DNA of 45,101 nucleotides from Bacteroidales bacterium (lineage in GTDB: Bacteria; Bacteroidota; Bacteroidia; Bacteroidales; P3). A model generated the notes under the pieces. It was not told where the DNA came from, did no database searches, and was given only the letters and a program-made list of their open reading frames with translations. Position numbers and translations under genes: made by a program. How positions within the stretch are numbered: the first letter of the stretch is position 1; the number at the start of each line of letters is the position of its first letter. Positions 1-8,198 of the stretch are shown here, piece by piece. Location: the NCBI GenBank assembly GCA_024400415.1, contig JAKSMS010000012.1, positions 1 through 45,101 on the forward strand. Reading direction: 5' to 3'.

Positions 1-341
1 ACGACATCACCCACGGCGAAGGACTGGCCATCATCACTCCGCGCTGGATGCGCCACATACTGAACCACACCACCGGCCAACTGCACGAGCAGGTGGTAGA
101 GCGCTGCACCAGCTTCGGCAAGGGTGTGTTCGGCGTAGAGACTCCCGAAGAGGCCATCAAGGCTATCCATGACTTCTATAAGGAAATCGGCATCCCGATG
201 ACCCTCCGCGAAGTGGGCATTGACGAGAGCCGCATCGACGAGATGGCCCGCCACATCGCCCTCAACGAAGGCCTCGACAAGGCTTGGGCTCCACTGATGG
301 AGAGCGACATCGCCGCCATCTTGCGCGACAGCCTAGATTAA
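1..341 (+). CDS. Iron-containing alcohol dehydrogenase, C-terminal part (5' end outside window)
   Basis: The reading frame is open from base 3 and encodes about 112 residues ending in TAA. It begins DITHGEGLAI and continues to WMRH. The two histidines (residues 4 and 18 of the visible part) are 14 apart, as are the last two metal-ligand histidines of the YqhD/butanol dehydrogenase branch of the iron-containing alcohol dehydrogenases. Such enzymes reduce aldehydes to alcohols with NAD(P)H in the cytoplasm. The N-terminal nucleotide-binding half lies upstream of the window, so cofactor preference cannot be read. The gene faces aroK and ends just before a shared terminator. Family assignment is firm; the substrate is unknown. 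Confidence 0.85.
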   Translation, partial: DITHGEGLAIITPRWMRHILNHTTGQLHEQVVERCTSFGKGVFGVETPEEAIKAIHDFYKEIGIPMTLREVGIDESRIDEMARHIALNEGLDKAWAPLMESDIAAILRDSLD

Positions 342-366
342 GGACACCTCACAATGGGCAAAAAAT

Positions 367-390
367 AAGGCGGCTGATTGGCCGCCTTTT
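367..390. terminator. Bidirectional terminator between alcohol dehydrogenase and aroK
   Basis: A perfect 8-bp stem, AAGGCGGC at 367-374 and GCCGCCTT at 381-388, has a TGATTG loop. Plus-strand reading continues into TTTT and minus-strand reading into TTATTTTTT, so it can stop both convergent genes. The aroK stop codon is 7 bases from the stem. Confidence 0.85.
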
Positions 391-394
391 AACG

Positions 395-949
395 TTATTC
401 TTGGGAGGTGATGTCGCTGAGCAGTTCGCGGTGGAGATAGGGAAAGACCATCTCGTAGAGACCTAAGGCAAGCGCCTTCATATCCGTTCCCGCCGCCTCG
501 AACTGCAACTGCGCCTGGGTGTAATACTGCTCGCGCTGCGCCATCTGCTCGCGCACAAAGGCATAGCGCTCGTCGGGACTCTTGGCCGCTAGAATCGGAC
601 GTATCTTGCGCGACTGCGACATGCGGGCACACACGTCATCGACATCCATGTGGAGATATACCGACAGTCCGTTGGCCAGAATGAGGTCCATATTGCCGTG
701 GTGGCAGGGGGTGCCGCCGCCGCATGCTATCACGTGTCGGCTGAGGCTGCTGGCGGACTGGAGCACCTGATGTTCCAAGACTCGGAAGGCCTCTTCGCCG
801 TAGCGCTGAAAGAAGAGGGGTATGGAGGTGTGGTACTTCTCCTCGAAGAGCTGGTCGGTATCCACGAAGCTGTAGCCCAGCCGGAGCGCCAGCTGGCGAC
901 CCAGGGTGGTCTTGCCACTATACATATAGCCTATAAGGTAAACATTCAT
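395..949 (-). CDS. aroK: Shikimate kinase
   Basis: This 184-residue cytoplasmic kinase phosphorylates the 3-hydroxyl of shikimate with ATP in the chorismate pathway. The P-loop GYMYSGKTT spans residues 7-15. The shikimate-site aspartates are in DTD (30-32), an arginine follows at 56, and the GGG turn is at 77-79, all in the expected order. Length is normal for the family. It is the last gene of the long minus-strand operon, 9 bases after the M23 peptidase gene, and ends at the bidirectional terminator. A second shikimate-pathway gene, aroQ, lies about 20 kb away in the window but is not linked to it. Confidence 0.95.
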   Translation of the reverse strand: MNVYLIGYMYSGKTTLGRQLALRLGYSFVDTDQLFEEKYHTSIPLFFQRYGEEAFRVLEHQVLQSASSLSRHVIACGGGTPCHHGNMDLILANGLSVYLHMDVDDVCARMSQSRKIRPILAAKSPDERYAFVREQMAQREQYYTQAQLQFEAAGTDMKALALGLYEMVFPYLHRELLSDITSQE

Positions 950-958
950 TGGGATTGA

Positions 959-2707
959 CTATTTGATGATGGACCATTCTTTTTCGGCGGTGTTGCCCAC
1001 TGCATCAGAAGCTGCCACTTTGATGCTGTGGCGGCCGCTGGGTATCAGCGAGACTGGGAGATAGAGCGAGGCGGTCTTGCCGTCGTATTCGGCCAATTCC
1101 CACTTGCCATCGACGTAGCAGGCATAGCGCTGCAGTCCACTGAGGTCGTCGGTTATCTTTATGCGGAGGGCAGACAGCCGGACCACCGACTTGCCCTCTT
1201 TGAAGTTGACCGGCTTCACCACGGGCGCGGCATCGTCGGCCATCAGGGCGTACGCTCCAAATTCTTTCACCTTCGCCCTGTACGCATCGCCCTCGCGGCG
1301 GGTTGTGCAGGCCGAATATTTCGAGCCTTTGACGCTTACCACAACCACCTTGTCGGGGCGCGGATGGCTGAGGCGTATCGTTATGGTGCAAGCCACATGC
1401 GGCGGCAGGTCGTGCTGCTGAGGCATAAAACCGTAGACCTTGGAGGCAAAGCGCGAATCAGACCGCTCTGTGGCTGTCACATAATCTGATTCATACAAGG
1501 CGTAGGGAGGTATCTCTAATCGGCATTCAGACTGACGCACCGCTCCGCCTTGACGGAAGTCTATAGGCTCGCCGCGCTGCTTGGCGACTGAGTCGCGAGG
1601 TATCGAATCCGGATTAGTGGTCCGAACCCAGAAGCACCGGCTGGTGCGGTTGTTCTTGGCATCGAAGACATGGCAGGCCACCTTATGACAGAGGGTGTCG
1701 CGGAGCGTGATCCAACCGTGATGATTGGCCTCGTGGTTGGGATTGCGCATTCCGGGAAGCTGGCGGGTTACGATATAGTACTCGCGCGTAGCCTTATAGT
1801 GCGGATAGTCGATGATGGCATTGACGCTGCGGCTCTCCTCAAAGAGGAACGAGAGGGCCCTATAGCGGAAGGCCAGCGTATCGTCAATATACATTTCGAT
1901 GCGGTCCACGCCATTGCGGCCAGAGACGTCGCCGCTGCGATCGAAGGCATAGATGCCCAGGTAGAATCTTGCGGGAGCCTCCAGCGTATCGCTGTTCACC
2001 ACCACAGACTCTCGTTCAGAAGCATAGAGCCTCACGCCCTTGATTTCGGGCGCCGTATCGTCGGTATACTTCATACCGAAATAGAGCGGATTGATGACCT
2101 GGTCGGTTGCAGCAAACCGCACCTCGTAGTGAAGATGCGGACCGCCCGAAGAGCCCGAATTGCCTGCATGGGCCACCACCTGGCCCTTCTTCACCGGCAG
2201 CAGACCTTCTGGAACATTGATATCGAAGGCATAGCACTCATGCTGGTACTGATAGTCGCGAATATAGCTGCCTATATCGCCTACAAAGTCGTTGAGGTGC
2301 ATATACACCGTGCGAAAGCCGTTAGGATGGTCGATATAGAGCACCTTGCCCCCACCCCACGGCGAGATATTGATACGCGACACATAGCCATCCTGCGCCG
2401 CATACACCGGGGCGCCCACCTTGCCCCCTATGGCCAGGTCGATGCCCGAATGAAAATGATTGGAACGAATCTCTGCGAAGGTTCCGCCAAGACCCACCTC
2501 CATGTCGAGCGGATGACGGAAATAGTCTTTAGGGCACTCCTCAGGAGCAATGGGTCGATACGCCACCTGGTGAGGCGCTTGCGGAGGCTGCGAAGGTTTT
2601 TCTTCAGGGAACGCACCCACAACCACGGCACGCCTCTTTGCGGGCTGTGCCTGGCACTGCGCCATGAGCAGCGCCAGTAGGAGTATCGCCAGCGCCCTGC
2701 CCATCAT
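959..2707 (-). CDS. M23-family metallopeptidase with long C-terminal extension
   Basis: This 582-residue protein has an N-terminal signal sequence (hydrophobic residues 4-16, then AQCQAQ). The cysteine is a poor lipobox because glutamine precedes it. The LytM/M23 zinc site is intact: H86 and D90 in HFHSGID and HLH at 191-193. The family cleaves peptidoglycan peptide bridges in the periplasm or binds regulators of such enzymes. The roughly 380 residues after the peptidase domain are beta-rich and include a segment near the C terminus (KITDDLSGLQRYACYVDGKW) that looks Ig- or sugar-binding-like; I cannot name this part. The start codon overlaps the recN stop by 4 bases (ATGA), implying coupled translation. 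The zinc ligands suggest an active enzyme. Confidence 0.88.
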   Translation of the reverse strand: MMGRALAILLLALLMAQCQAQPAKRRAVVVGAFPEEKPSQPPQAPHQVAYRPIAPEECPKDYFRHPLDMEVGLGGTFAEIRSNHFHSGIDLAIGGKVGAPVYAAQDGYVSRINISPWGGGKVLYIDHPNGFRTVYMHLNDFVGDIGSYIRDYQYQHECYAFDINVPEGLLPVKKGQVVAHAGNSGSSGGPHLHYEVRFAATDQVINPLYFGMKYTDDTAPEIKGVRLYASERESVVVNSDTLEAPARFYLGIYAFDRSGDVSGRNGVDRIEMYIDDTLAFRYRALSFLFEESRSVNAIIDYPHYKATREYYIVTRQLPGMRNPNHEANHHGWITLRDTLCHKVACHVFDAKNNRTSRCFWVRTTNPDSIPRDSVAKQRGEPIDFRQGGAVRQSECRLEIPPYALYESDYVTATERSDSRFASKVYGFMPQQHDLPPHVACTITIRLSHPRPDKVVVVSVKGSKYSACTTRREGDAYRAKVKEFGAYALMADDAAPVVKPVNFKEGKSVVRLSALRIKITDDLSGLQRYACYVDGKWELAEYDGKTASLYLPVSLIPSGRHSIKVAASDAVGNTAEKEWSIIK

Positions 2708-4359
2708 TGCTGCATCAGTTCTTCTGCCGTCTTCAGTGCCGAGGCCGTAGGGGGATCCGACGAAAGCATCGTGGCAATCTCGACGCGCCGTTCCTGAGGC
2801 TGCAGCTGACGGATAATAGAAATCGTAGAGTCGGCGTCGGACTGCTTCTGCACCTTAAGGTGCTGAACCGCCTTAGCGGCAATCTGAGGCATGTGGCTGA
2901 TGGCAACCACCTGCATGCTGGCCGACATATTCTTCATAATATTGCCCACAGCCACCGAGATATCGCCCGAGATGCCAGTATCGATCTCGTCGAATATGAT
3001 CGTGGGCAGCAGCGAACGCTGGGTGATAAGCGACTTGACGGCAAGCATGAGGCGCGACATCTCACCGCCTGAAGCCACCTTGGAAAGTTCGCGCAGTTCG
3101 CCGCCCTTATTGGCGTTGAACAGCAGCAGCACCTCGTCGTGGCCGTTGGGTCCATACTCGGCGGCGGGCGTCATAGAGACCTTTAGCACCGAATCCTTCA
3201 TGTTCAGCGAGGACAATATCGGCAGTATATGCTGTTCCAGGTATGATGCCGACTTGCGGCGCATCTCGGTCAGCGAGTCGGCCAGCTGCTGCATCGTTCC
3301 AAAAGCCTTGTCCACCTCTTCCATCACCCGATGTATCTGGTCGTCGAGGGTAGAGATATGCTGCAGCTGCTCGTCAAGATGCTCCTGCACTGCCAGGAGT
3401 TCGACCACCGAAGCGACGGCGTGCTTCTTCTGCAGGCGGTAAATCAAATCGAGGCGATCCTGCACATACTGCTGGCGCTCGGGAGAGAAGGTCAGTTTCT
3501 CGTTGAGCGACGCCAAGTCCGACAGAATGTCGCGCAACTCAATCACCACTGAGTCCAACCTTCCGCGCGACTGCTCTATATCGGAGTGGCACGACGCCAC
3601 TTTAGACAACTGCTGCAGGCTGGCGCGCAGGCGTTCCACAGCGCCGCTCTCTTCGCCGTCGCAGAGCTGGTCTACCATCGTGAGCGCCTCCTTGATCGAC
3701 TCAGTGTGATTCAGCAAGGCCGACTCCTGCTCCAGGTCCTCCTGCTCGCCATCGATGAGGCGGGCATCGTGAAGCTCGTCCCACTGAAACTGAAGGAAGT
3801 CCTGCTCCTTGCGGCTTGCGGCCTCCTGAGCCATCAGTTCCTCTAGTTCACGCTTCAGGGCAGCATAGCGGGCATAAGCCTCGCGGTAGCTTGCCGGCAG
3901 CGTGGGATGCTCGCCGAAGGTGTCCAGCAGGTCCAACTGGAAATGGCGGTCGCCCAGCGTGAGGGTCTGATGCTGAGAGTGGATATCTATAATTCGACTG
4001 CCCAGTTCCTTAAGCACAGTGAGCTGCACCGGCACGTCGTTCACAAAGGCCCTAGACTTGCCCGCTGGCGATATCTCGCGGCGAATGATCATCAGGTCGT
4101 CGTAGTCCAGTTCGTTAGCCTCAAAGTAGGGTTCCAACCCAAGGGATTCCACGTTCCACGCCGCCTCCACCACGCACTTGAGGTCCTTCTCGCGAAGCAC
4201 CTGCGTGTCGGCCCTCTGGCCTAGCAGCAGCGACAGGGCTCCCAGCAAGATAGACTTGCCGGCACCCGTCTCGCCGGTAATCACCACAAAGCCCCCTTCA
4301 AAGTCGATGTCGCTCTCGCGTATCAGGGCGTAATTCTCTATATGTAGATGGGTCAGCAT
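2704..4359 (-). CDS. recN: DNA repair protein RecN
   Basis: This 551-residue SMC-like ATPase acts in recombinational repair of double-strand breaks. The N-terminal Walker A is GETGAGKS (29-36). A long helical coiled-coil middle follows, then the ABC signature VASGGEMSRL (from about 428) and Walker B IIFDEIDTGISG (from about 454), which also carries the D-loop. Length and domain order match RecN, and the start MLTHLHIENYALI is typical. It begins 16 bases after sufS ends and overlaps the next gene by 4 bases. No LexA-type operator is visible, so any damage control would have to act on the whole operon. Confidence 0.96.
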   Translation of the reverse strand: MLTHLHIENYALIRESDIDFEGGFVVITGETGAGKSILLGALSLLLGQRADTQVLREKDLKCVVEAAWNVESLGLEPYFEANELDYDDLMIIRREISPAGKSRAFVNDVPVQLTVLKELGSRIIDIHSQHQTLTLGDRHFQLDLLDTFGEHPTLPASYREAYARYAALKRELEELMAQEAASRKEQDFLQFQWDELHDARLIDGEQEDLEQESALLNHTESIKEALTMVDQLCDGEESGAVERLRASLQQLSKVASCHSDIEQSRGRLDSVVIELRDILSDLASLNEKLTFSPERQQYVQDRLDLIYRLQKKHAVASVVELLAVQEHLDEQLQHISTLDDQIHRVMEEVDKAFGTMQQLADSLTEMRRKSASYLEQHILPILSSLNMKDSVLKVSMTPAAEYGPNGHDEVLLLFNANKGGELRELSKVASGGEMSRLMLAVKSLITQRSLLPTIIFDEIDTGISGDISVAVGNIMKNMSASMQVVAISHMPQIAAKAVQHLKVQKQSDADSTISIIRQLQPQERRVEIATMLSSDPPTASALKTAEELMQQ

Positions 4360-4375
4360 AAGTTATCACAATCTA

Positions 4376-5569
4376 TTATAACAGCATGGGAGCGATGCGC
4401 TGCAGGGCAGCTATGAAGGCATCCACATCCTCGCGGGTATTATACACAGCAAACGAGGCCCTCACGGTGCCAGGTATGCCGTAGCGGTCCATGATAGGCT
4501 GGGTGCAATGGTGGCCCGTGCGCACGGCCACGCCCAGCTTGTCGAGCAGCGTGCCCACGTCGTAGGGGTGGCTTTCGCCCACTAGGAACGACAGCACGCC
4601 GGCCTTATGCGGCGCCTCGCCATAGATTCTTACGCCCTCGACCTCGCGGATGCGCTCGGTGGCATATTTCAACAGTTCGTCCTCGCGGCGGTAGATCTCG
4701 TCGATGCCCACCTCCTGCATAAACTCAATGGCCGATTTCAGGCCCAGCACGTCGGCCACAGAAGGAGTGCCCGCCTCAAACTTGAAGGGCAGCTCGTTAT
4801 AGGTGGTGCGCTCGAAGGCGACATCCTTGATCATCTCGCCGCCGCCCTGATATGGCGGTAGTTCTTCCAACAGTTCCTCGCGGCCATACATCACTCCCAC
4901 TCCCATAGGACCGTACATCTTGTGGCCGCTAAAGCAGTAGAAATCGCACCCCAGCGCCTGCACGTCAACCTTGATGTGGCCGATGCCTTGTGCGCCGTCT
5001 ATCAGTATCGGCACGTTGTGGTTGTGGGCAATATCTATCAGACTCTTGATGGGGTTTATGGTGCCTAAGGCGTTGCTCACGTGGTTCACCGCCACTATGC
5101 GGGTACGCTCGGTGAAGAGGCTCTTGTAGGCTTCTAGATCCAGCACGCCCTCGTCGCTGAACGGTATCACTCGCAGAGTGGCACCCGCCAGCTGCCAGGG
5201 CACAATGTCAGAATGGTGCTCCAGTCCAGAAACAATCACCTCATCGCCCGGTTTGATAAAGCGGCGGCCAAACGAGGAGGCCACCAGATTGATGCTCTCA
5301 GTGGTGCCGCGGGTGAACACCACCTCCTTGTTGCTGCGGGCGTTAATCAGCTGCTGCACCGCTAGGCGCGTCTGCTCAAACTGATCAGTGGCCTGTGCGG
5401 CCAGGTAGTGCGCTCCGCGATGAATGTTGGAGTTGAGGTGCAGATAATAGTTGGCCAGCGTGTCGATCACGCGCTGAGGCTTCTGGGTGGTGGCAGCATT
5501 GTCGAGGTATACCAGCCTGCGGCCATACACCTCCGTTTCGAGTATCGGGAATTGCGACTTGATATTCAT
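4376..5569 (-). CDS. sufS: Cysteine desulfurase, SufS group
   Basis: This 397-residue PLP enzyme takes sulfur from cysteine for iron-sulfur cluster assembly. The PLP lysine is K217 in FSGHKMYGP. The catalytic cysteine is C355 in RTGHHCTQP, the short-loop arrangement of group II (SufS/CsdA). The N-terminal YLDNAATTQKP is typical. No sufB, sufC, sufD, sufE or sufU gene is next to it; here it sits among repair, envelope and TPR genes. Its ATG overlaps the stop of the small membrane-protein gene by 4 bases, and recN follows 16 bases later. Confidence 0.93.
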   Translation of the reverse strand: MNIKSQFPILETEVYGRRLVYLDNAATTQKPQRVIDTLANYYLHLNSNIHRGAHYLAAQATDQFEQTRLAVQQLINARSNKEVVFTRGTTESINLVASSFGRRFIKPGDEVIVSGLEHHSDIVPWQLAGATLRVIPFSDEGVLDLEAYKSLFTERTRIVAVNHVSNALGTINPIKSLIDIAHNHNVPILIDGAQGIGHIKVDVQALGCDFYCFSGHKMYGPMGVGVMYGREELLEELPPYQGGGEMIKDVAFERTTYNELPFKFEAGTPSVADVLGLKSAIEFMQEVGIDEIYRREDELLKYATERIREVEGVRIYGEAPHKAGVLSFLVGESHPYDVGTLLDKLGVAVRTGHHCTQPIMDRYGIPGTVRASFAVYNTREDVDAFIAALQRIAPMLL

Positions 5570-5706
5570 GACTGAGACTTATACAAAACAAACATAGTGA
5601 CCAGATACACCACTATCGCCAGCAGCACCACATAGAAGGCAATGCTGCAGCCCCTCTTGGGCAGAGGCCTCTCTGGAGCACGCTTGAAGAGGTTGTTCCA
5701 ATCCAT
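5566..5706 (-). CDS. Small single-span membrane protein, 46 residues
   Basis: This frame encodes 46 residues. It starts MDWNNLFKRAPERPLPKRGC, has one hydrophobic helix at about residues 21-41 (SIAFYVVLLAIVVYLVTMFV) and ends LYKSQS. The basic N-terminal side suggests it faces the cytoplasm. I do not recognise the family. The case for a real gene is its junctions: its ATG shares one base with the DedA stop (TAATG) and its TGA overlaps the sufS ATG (ATGA), so it fills the only otherwise non-coding gap in a tightly packed operon. It could work with the DedA protein next to it, but that is inference. Confidence 0.78.
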   Translation of the reverse strand: MDWNNLFKRAPERPLPKRGCSIAFYVVLLAIVVYLVTMFVLYKSQS

Positions 5707-6491
5707 TACTTTCTGCGTTTACGGATGATCGAACGAACCACGAAATAGCCGCAAGCAAGCACAAAGACTGCTATCAGCACTATCGATAGTTCATGACTAT
5801 ACTTAGAGATCAGCTCCATTCCGCCAGCCTTGGCAGCCACATAGCCCAGCAGGGCCAGCACCACATTCCATATCAAGGCGCCCAGCGTAGTGTAAAGGGT
5901 AAACGCGCCTACATTCATCTTGGCCAATCCGGCAGGAATCGATATCAGCTGGCGAATCACGGGAATCAGCCTGCCCACCAGGGTAGACACATTGCCGTGG
6001 TCATTAAAATAGTGTTCGGCACGCTCCATCTTCTCGCCGCTCAGGCCGCAGAGGTGCCCCACCTTGCTATCTACAAACTTATAGATGATCGGACGCCCCA
6101 GCCAGCGGCTCAGGAAATAGTTGATATAGGCTCCCAGCAAGGCGCCCAGCGTGCCGAACACCACGATGAGCCATATCTTCATGTCGCTAGGCTTGTTGCC
6201 ATCCTTGTCGGGAGTGGCCACGAACACTGCCGGAGGAATAATCACCTCCGAAGGGAAAGGTATAAACGAGCTTTCCACCGTCATCAGTCCGCCAACAAAC
6301 CAATAGTTCATATTTTCAGAATAGGCCTTCACCACAGGGTAAAAGAATCCCGTCGTGTCGCCATAGATCTGGGTCACTTCGGCCGAAACGTCCTCATGCG
6401 TTGCCACGAGGGAGTCTTCAATCCGATTGGTCTGGGCCAACGCCATCGAGCCGATAGCCATCAGCAGCAGACAAAAAATAGTCTTTTTCAT
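5706..6491 (-). CDS. DedA (SNARE-associated) family membrane protein with N-terminal signal sequence
   Basis: This 261-residue protein contains the DedA signatures ESSFIPFPSEVIIPPAVF (from about 75), a central GALLGAYINYFLSRWLGRP, and GRLIPVIRQLISIPAGLAKM, followed by two C-terminal membrane helices. DedA proteins act in the inner membrane; some recycle undecaprenyl phosphate, which would fit a cell-wall role. Unusually, the DedA core follows a cleavable-looking signal peptide (MKKTIF...MALAQ) and about 40 hydrophilic residues, an addition not found in E. coli DedA proteins. It overlaps the TPR gene by 4 bases and the downstream 46-residue gene by 1 base. Confidence 0.9.
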   Translation of the reverse strand: MKKTIFCLLLMAIGSMALAQTNRIEDSLVATHEDVSAEVTQIYGDTTGFFYPVVKAYSENMNYWFVGGLMTVESSFIPFPSEVIIPPAVFVATPDKDGNKPSDMKIWLIVVFGTLGALLGAYINYFLSRWLGRPIIYKFVDSKVGHLCGLSGEKMERAEHYFNDHGNVSTLVGRLIPVIRQLISIPAGLAKMNVGAFTLYTTLGALIWNVVLALLGYVAAKAGGMELISKYSHELSIVLIAVFVLACGYFVVRSIIRKRRK

Positions 6492-7888
6492 TTGCTATTA
6501 AGGATATTAGCCACCTCCGGATCCGTCAGGATCTCGGGGCAGAGGTAAAACAAATCATCCAGTTTCTGGTCCGTAAGGTGCTGCTGGCAAGCACGGATAG
6601 CGTTGAACAGGAAGTTCCTGCGCCCTGTACGATAGTAGCATACGGCCAAGAGTACGTGGAAGGGCAGCGCAACGGAGGCATCTACCACCCCCTCCTGCAG
6701 CACGGCGACAGCCTTGTCGTAGTCGGCGTGACGCACCAAGAAGTCGGCATAGTCGATGCGCATCATCTCATCCTGAGGATCCAGCGCCACAGCGCAGTCA
6801 TACAGATTCTCGGCCAACTCCGCATTGTCGAAGAGGTCGTGCAGCCGCGCCGTCTCCCACACATAAAGGGGCGACTTCGGGTCCACCGCTAACGCCCTGT
6901 TGGCAAAGTCCACCGCCGTGCCGTAGTCGTTCATCGCGCTATAGCAACGACTCACCGACATATACGCGTCAGCAAACGTATTGTCTAGTTCCAGCGCCTT
7001 GCGGAAATAGATCACAGCCGACTCGTAGTTGCGACAATGGTTATAGATGCGGCCTATAGAGTAATACACATACGACTTGTCAGAGGCAAACTCCAGCGAC
7101 TCTCTCAGCACCGATACTGCCTCAGAATACTGCTTCAGGTTCACGTAGCAGTTCGACATATCCAGGTAGGCGTTGCTTTGCTTGCGGTCTATCACCAGCA
7201 GATACTTATAGGCATCGATGGCGGCCTCCCAGTCGCCCTGGTCGTAGCGGATGTTGGCCAAGCACGACCATCCCTCAACCGAGTACGGTTCCTCGTCCAA
7301 GAAGCGCTCGAAGAAGGCAACAGCCTCCTCGAAGCGGCCGTTCTCGCTCCACAGGCAGGCCAGATTATACAGCGAGCGGTCCTCGCCGTGGTTGGCAGCG
7401 ATAGCGCGCTTATAGTAGCGGACAGACTCCTCCAGCTCGCCCAGTCGGTAATACTCGTCGGCCACGTTGCCATACACCATGCCCAGCTCATAGCCGTCGG
7501 CGCTAGCCTTCAGGTAGCAGCGTATTGCCATGCGGGGCTGATCAGTAGCGCTATAGAGGGCGCCCAGCGCATACTGGACGTCTGTATTATCAGGTTCCAA
7601 GCGCTCCAGGTCGTCCAAAATCACCTTGGCCCGGTCATACTGCCCGTTGGCACAGTAGAGGTGCGAGCGGCGCAGTCGGATTTCGAAATCATCCGGATAA
7701 AGACTTTCAGCATACGACACGGCCGACTCCAACCATTCGTAGTCATTCTCCTCAAGGTAATAGTCGATAATGATCTCAAATTCCTCCACGTCGTAGAACT
7801 GCCTATCGCCCCGTTTGTGCATAGATTCAAAATCCAGCACCAGCGAGCGCACGTCATTTCCGTATTTTCCGAAGCGGTCAGTATTCAT
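6488..7888 (-). CDS. Tetratricopeptide-repeat protein
   Basis: This 466-residue protein has no signal peptide and is therefore probably cytoplasmic. It is almost entirely TPR helices: repeated 34-residue units with W/L-G-Y-A-F-P spacing, for example ALGALYSATDQPRMAIRCYLKA, YYSIGRIYNHCRNYESAVIY and DAYMSVSRCYSAMNDYGTAV, from about residue 70 to 420. TPR arrays bind partner proteins; the partner here is unknown. It is the first gene of the operon with dedA, sufS, recN, M23 and aroK, and it overlaps dedA by 4 bases. A -7-like box lies about 54 bases upstream. Confidence 0.85.
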   Translation of the reverse strand: MNTDRFGKYGNDVRSLVLDFESMHKRGDRQFYDVEEFEIIIDYYLEENDYEWLESAVSYAESLYPDDFEIRLRRSHLYCANGQYDRAKVILDDLERLEPDNTDVQYALGALYSATDQPRMAIRCYLKASADGYELGMVYGNVADEYYRLGELEESVRYYKRAIAANHGEDRSLYNLACLWSENGRFEEAVAFFERFLDEEPYSVEGWSCLANIRYDQGDWEAAIDAYKYLLVIDRKQSNAYLDMSNCYVNLKQYSEAVSVLRESLEFASDKSYVYYSIGRIYNHCRNYESAVIYFRKALELDNTFADAYMSVSRCYSAMNDYGTAVDFANRALAVDPKSPLYVWETARLHDLFDNAELAENLYDCAVALDPQDEMMRIDYADFLVRHADYDKAVAVLQEGVVDASVALPFHVLLAVCYYRTGRRNFLFNAIRACQQHLTDQKLDDLFYLCPEILTDPEVANILNSK

Positions 7889-8198
7889 AAGTATCTATAT
7901 TACAAAGTACTCCGTCATAACCAGACAGAATATCACAAATACAAAGATACACAAAATAACCGAGCCAGTCCCGCTGCCGTCAAAGACTTTTTCAACAGCC
8001 GATGTTGATGAACATTTCCCAAAGCAGGCATGGAAGCCTTCCACGGCATCGCCCGGCACAATGCCCATCGCAAAGATGCCGTCTCTAACTCCGACTAATC
8101 TCTAGGTATTCTCCGTCCTATCTGGTGGTCAACTCCGATACTTTAAGCCGAAGAACGAATAGAGGAAGCTAGCCCTTTGACCGCAACTGATGCTTTGG
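7889..8198. other. 310-base gap between sprA and the TPR gene
   Basis: No convincing gene is visible on either strand. The gap holds the putative -7 box at 7942-7949 and a short palindrome, TGGAA-GCC-TTCCA, at 8031-8043. No T-rich terminator hairpin follows the sprA stop, so sprA transcripts may end by another mechanism or continue into the next operon. Confidence 0.5.
7942..7949 (-). promoter_or_regulatory. Putative -7 box for the TPR-dedA-sufS-recN-aroK operon
   Basis: On the minus strand this reads TATCTTTG, matching the Bacteroidetes -7 consensus TAnnTTTG. It is 53 bases from the TPR start codon. No TTTG is found at the usual 19-21-base spacing, so the -33 half is missing or weak. Confidence 0.5.

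Noticed and set aside
1670..2680. 336-residue plus-strand frame
   Set aside because: It lies opposite the M23 peptidase gene with its intact zinc site and has no start signals of its own.
7037..8008. 323-residue plus-strand frame
   Set aside because: It is antisense to the TPR gene and shows only mirrored codon structure.
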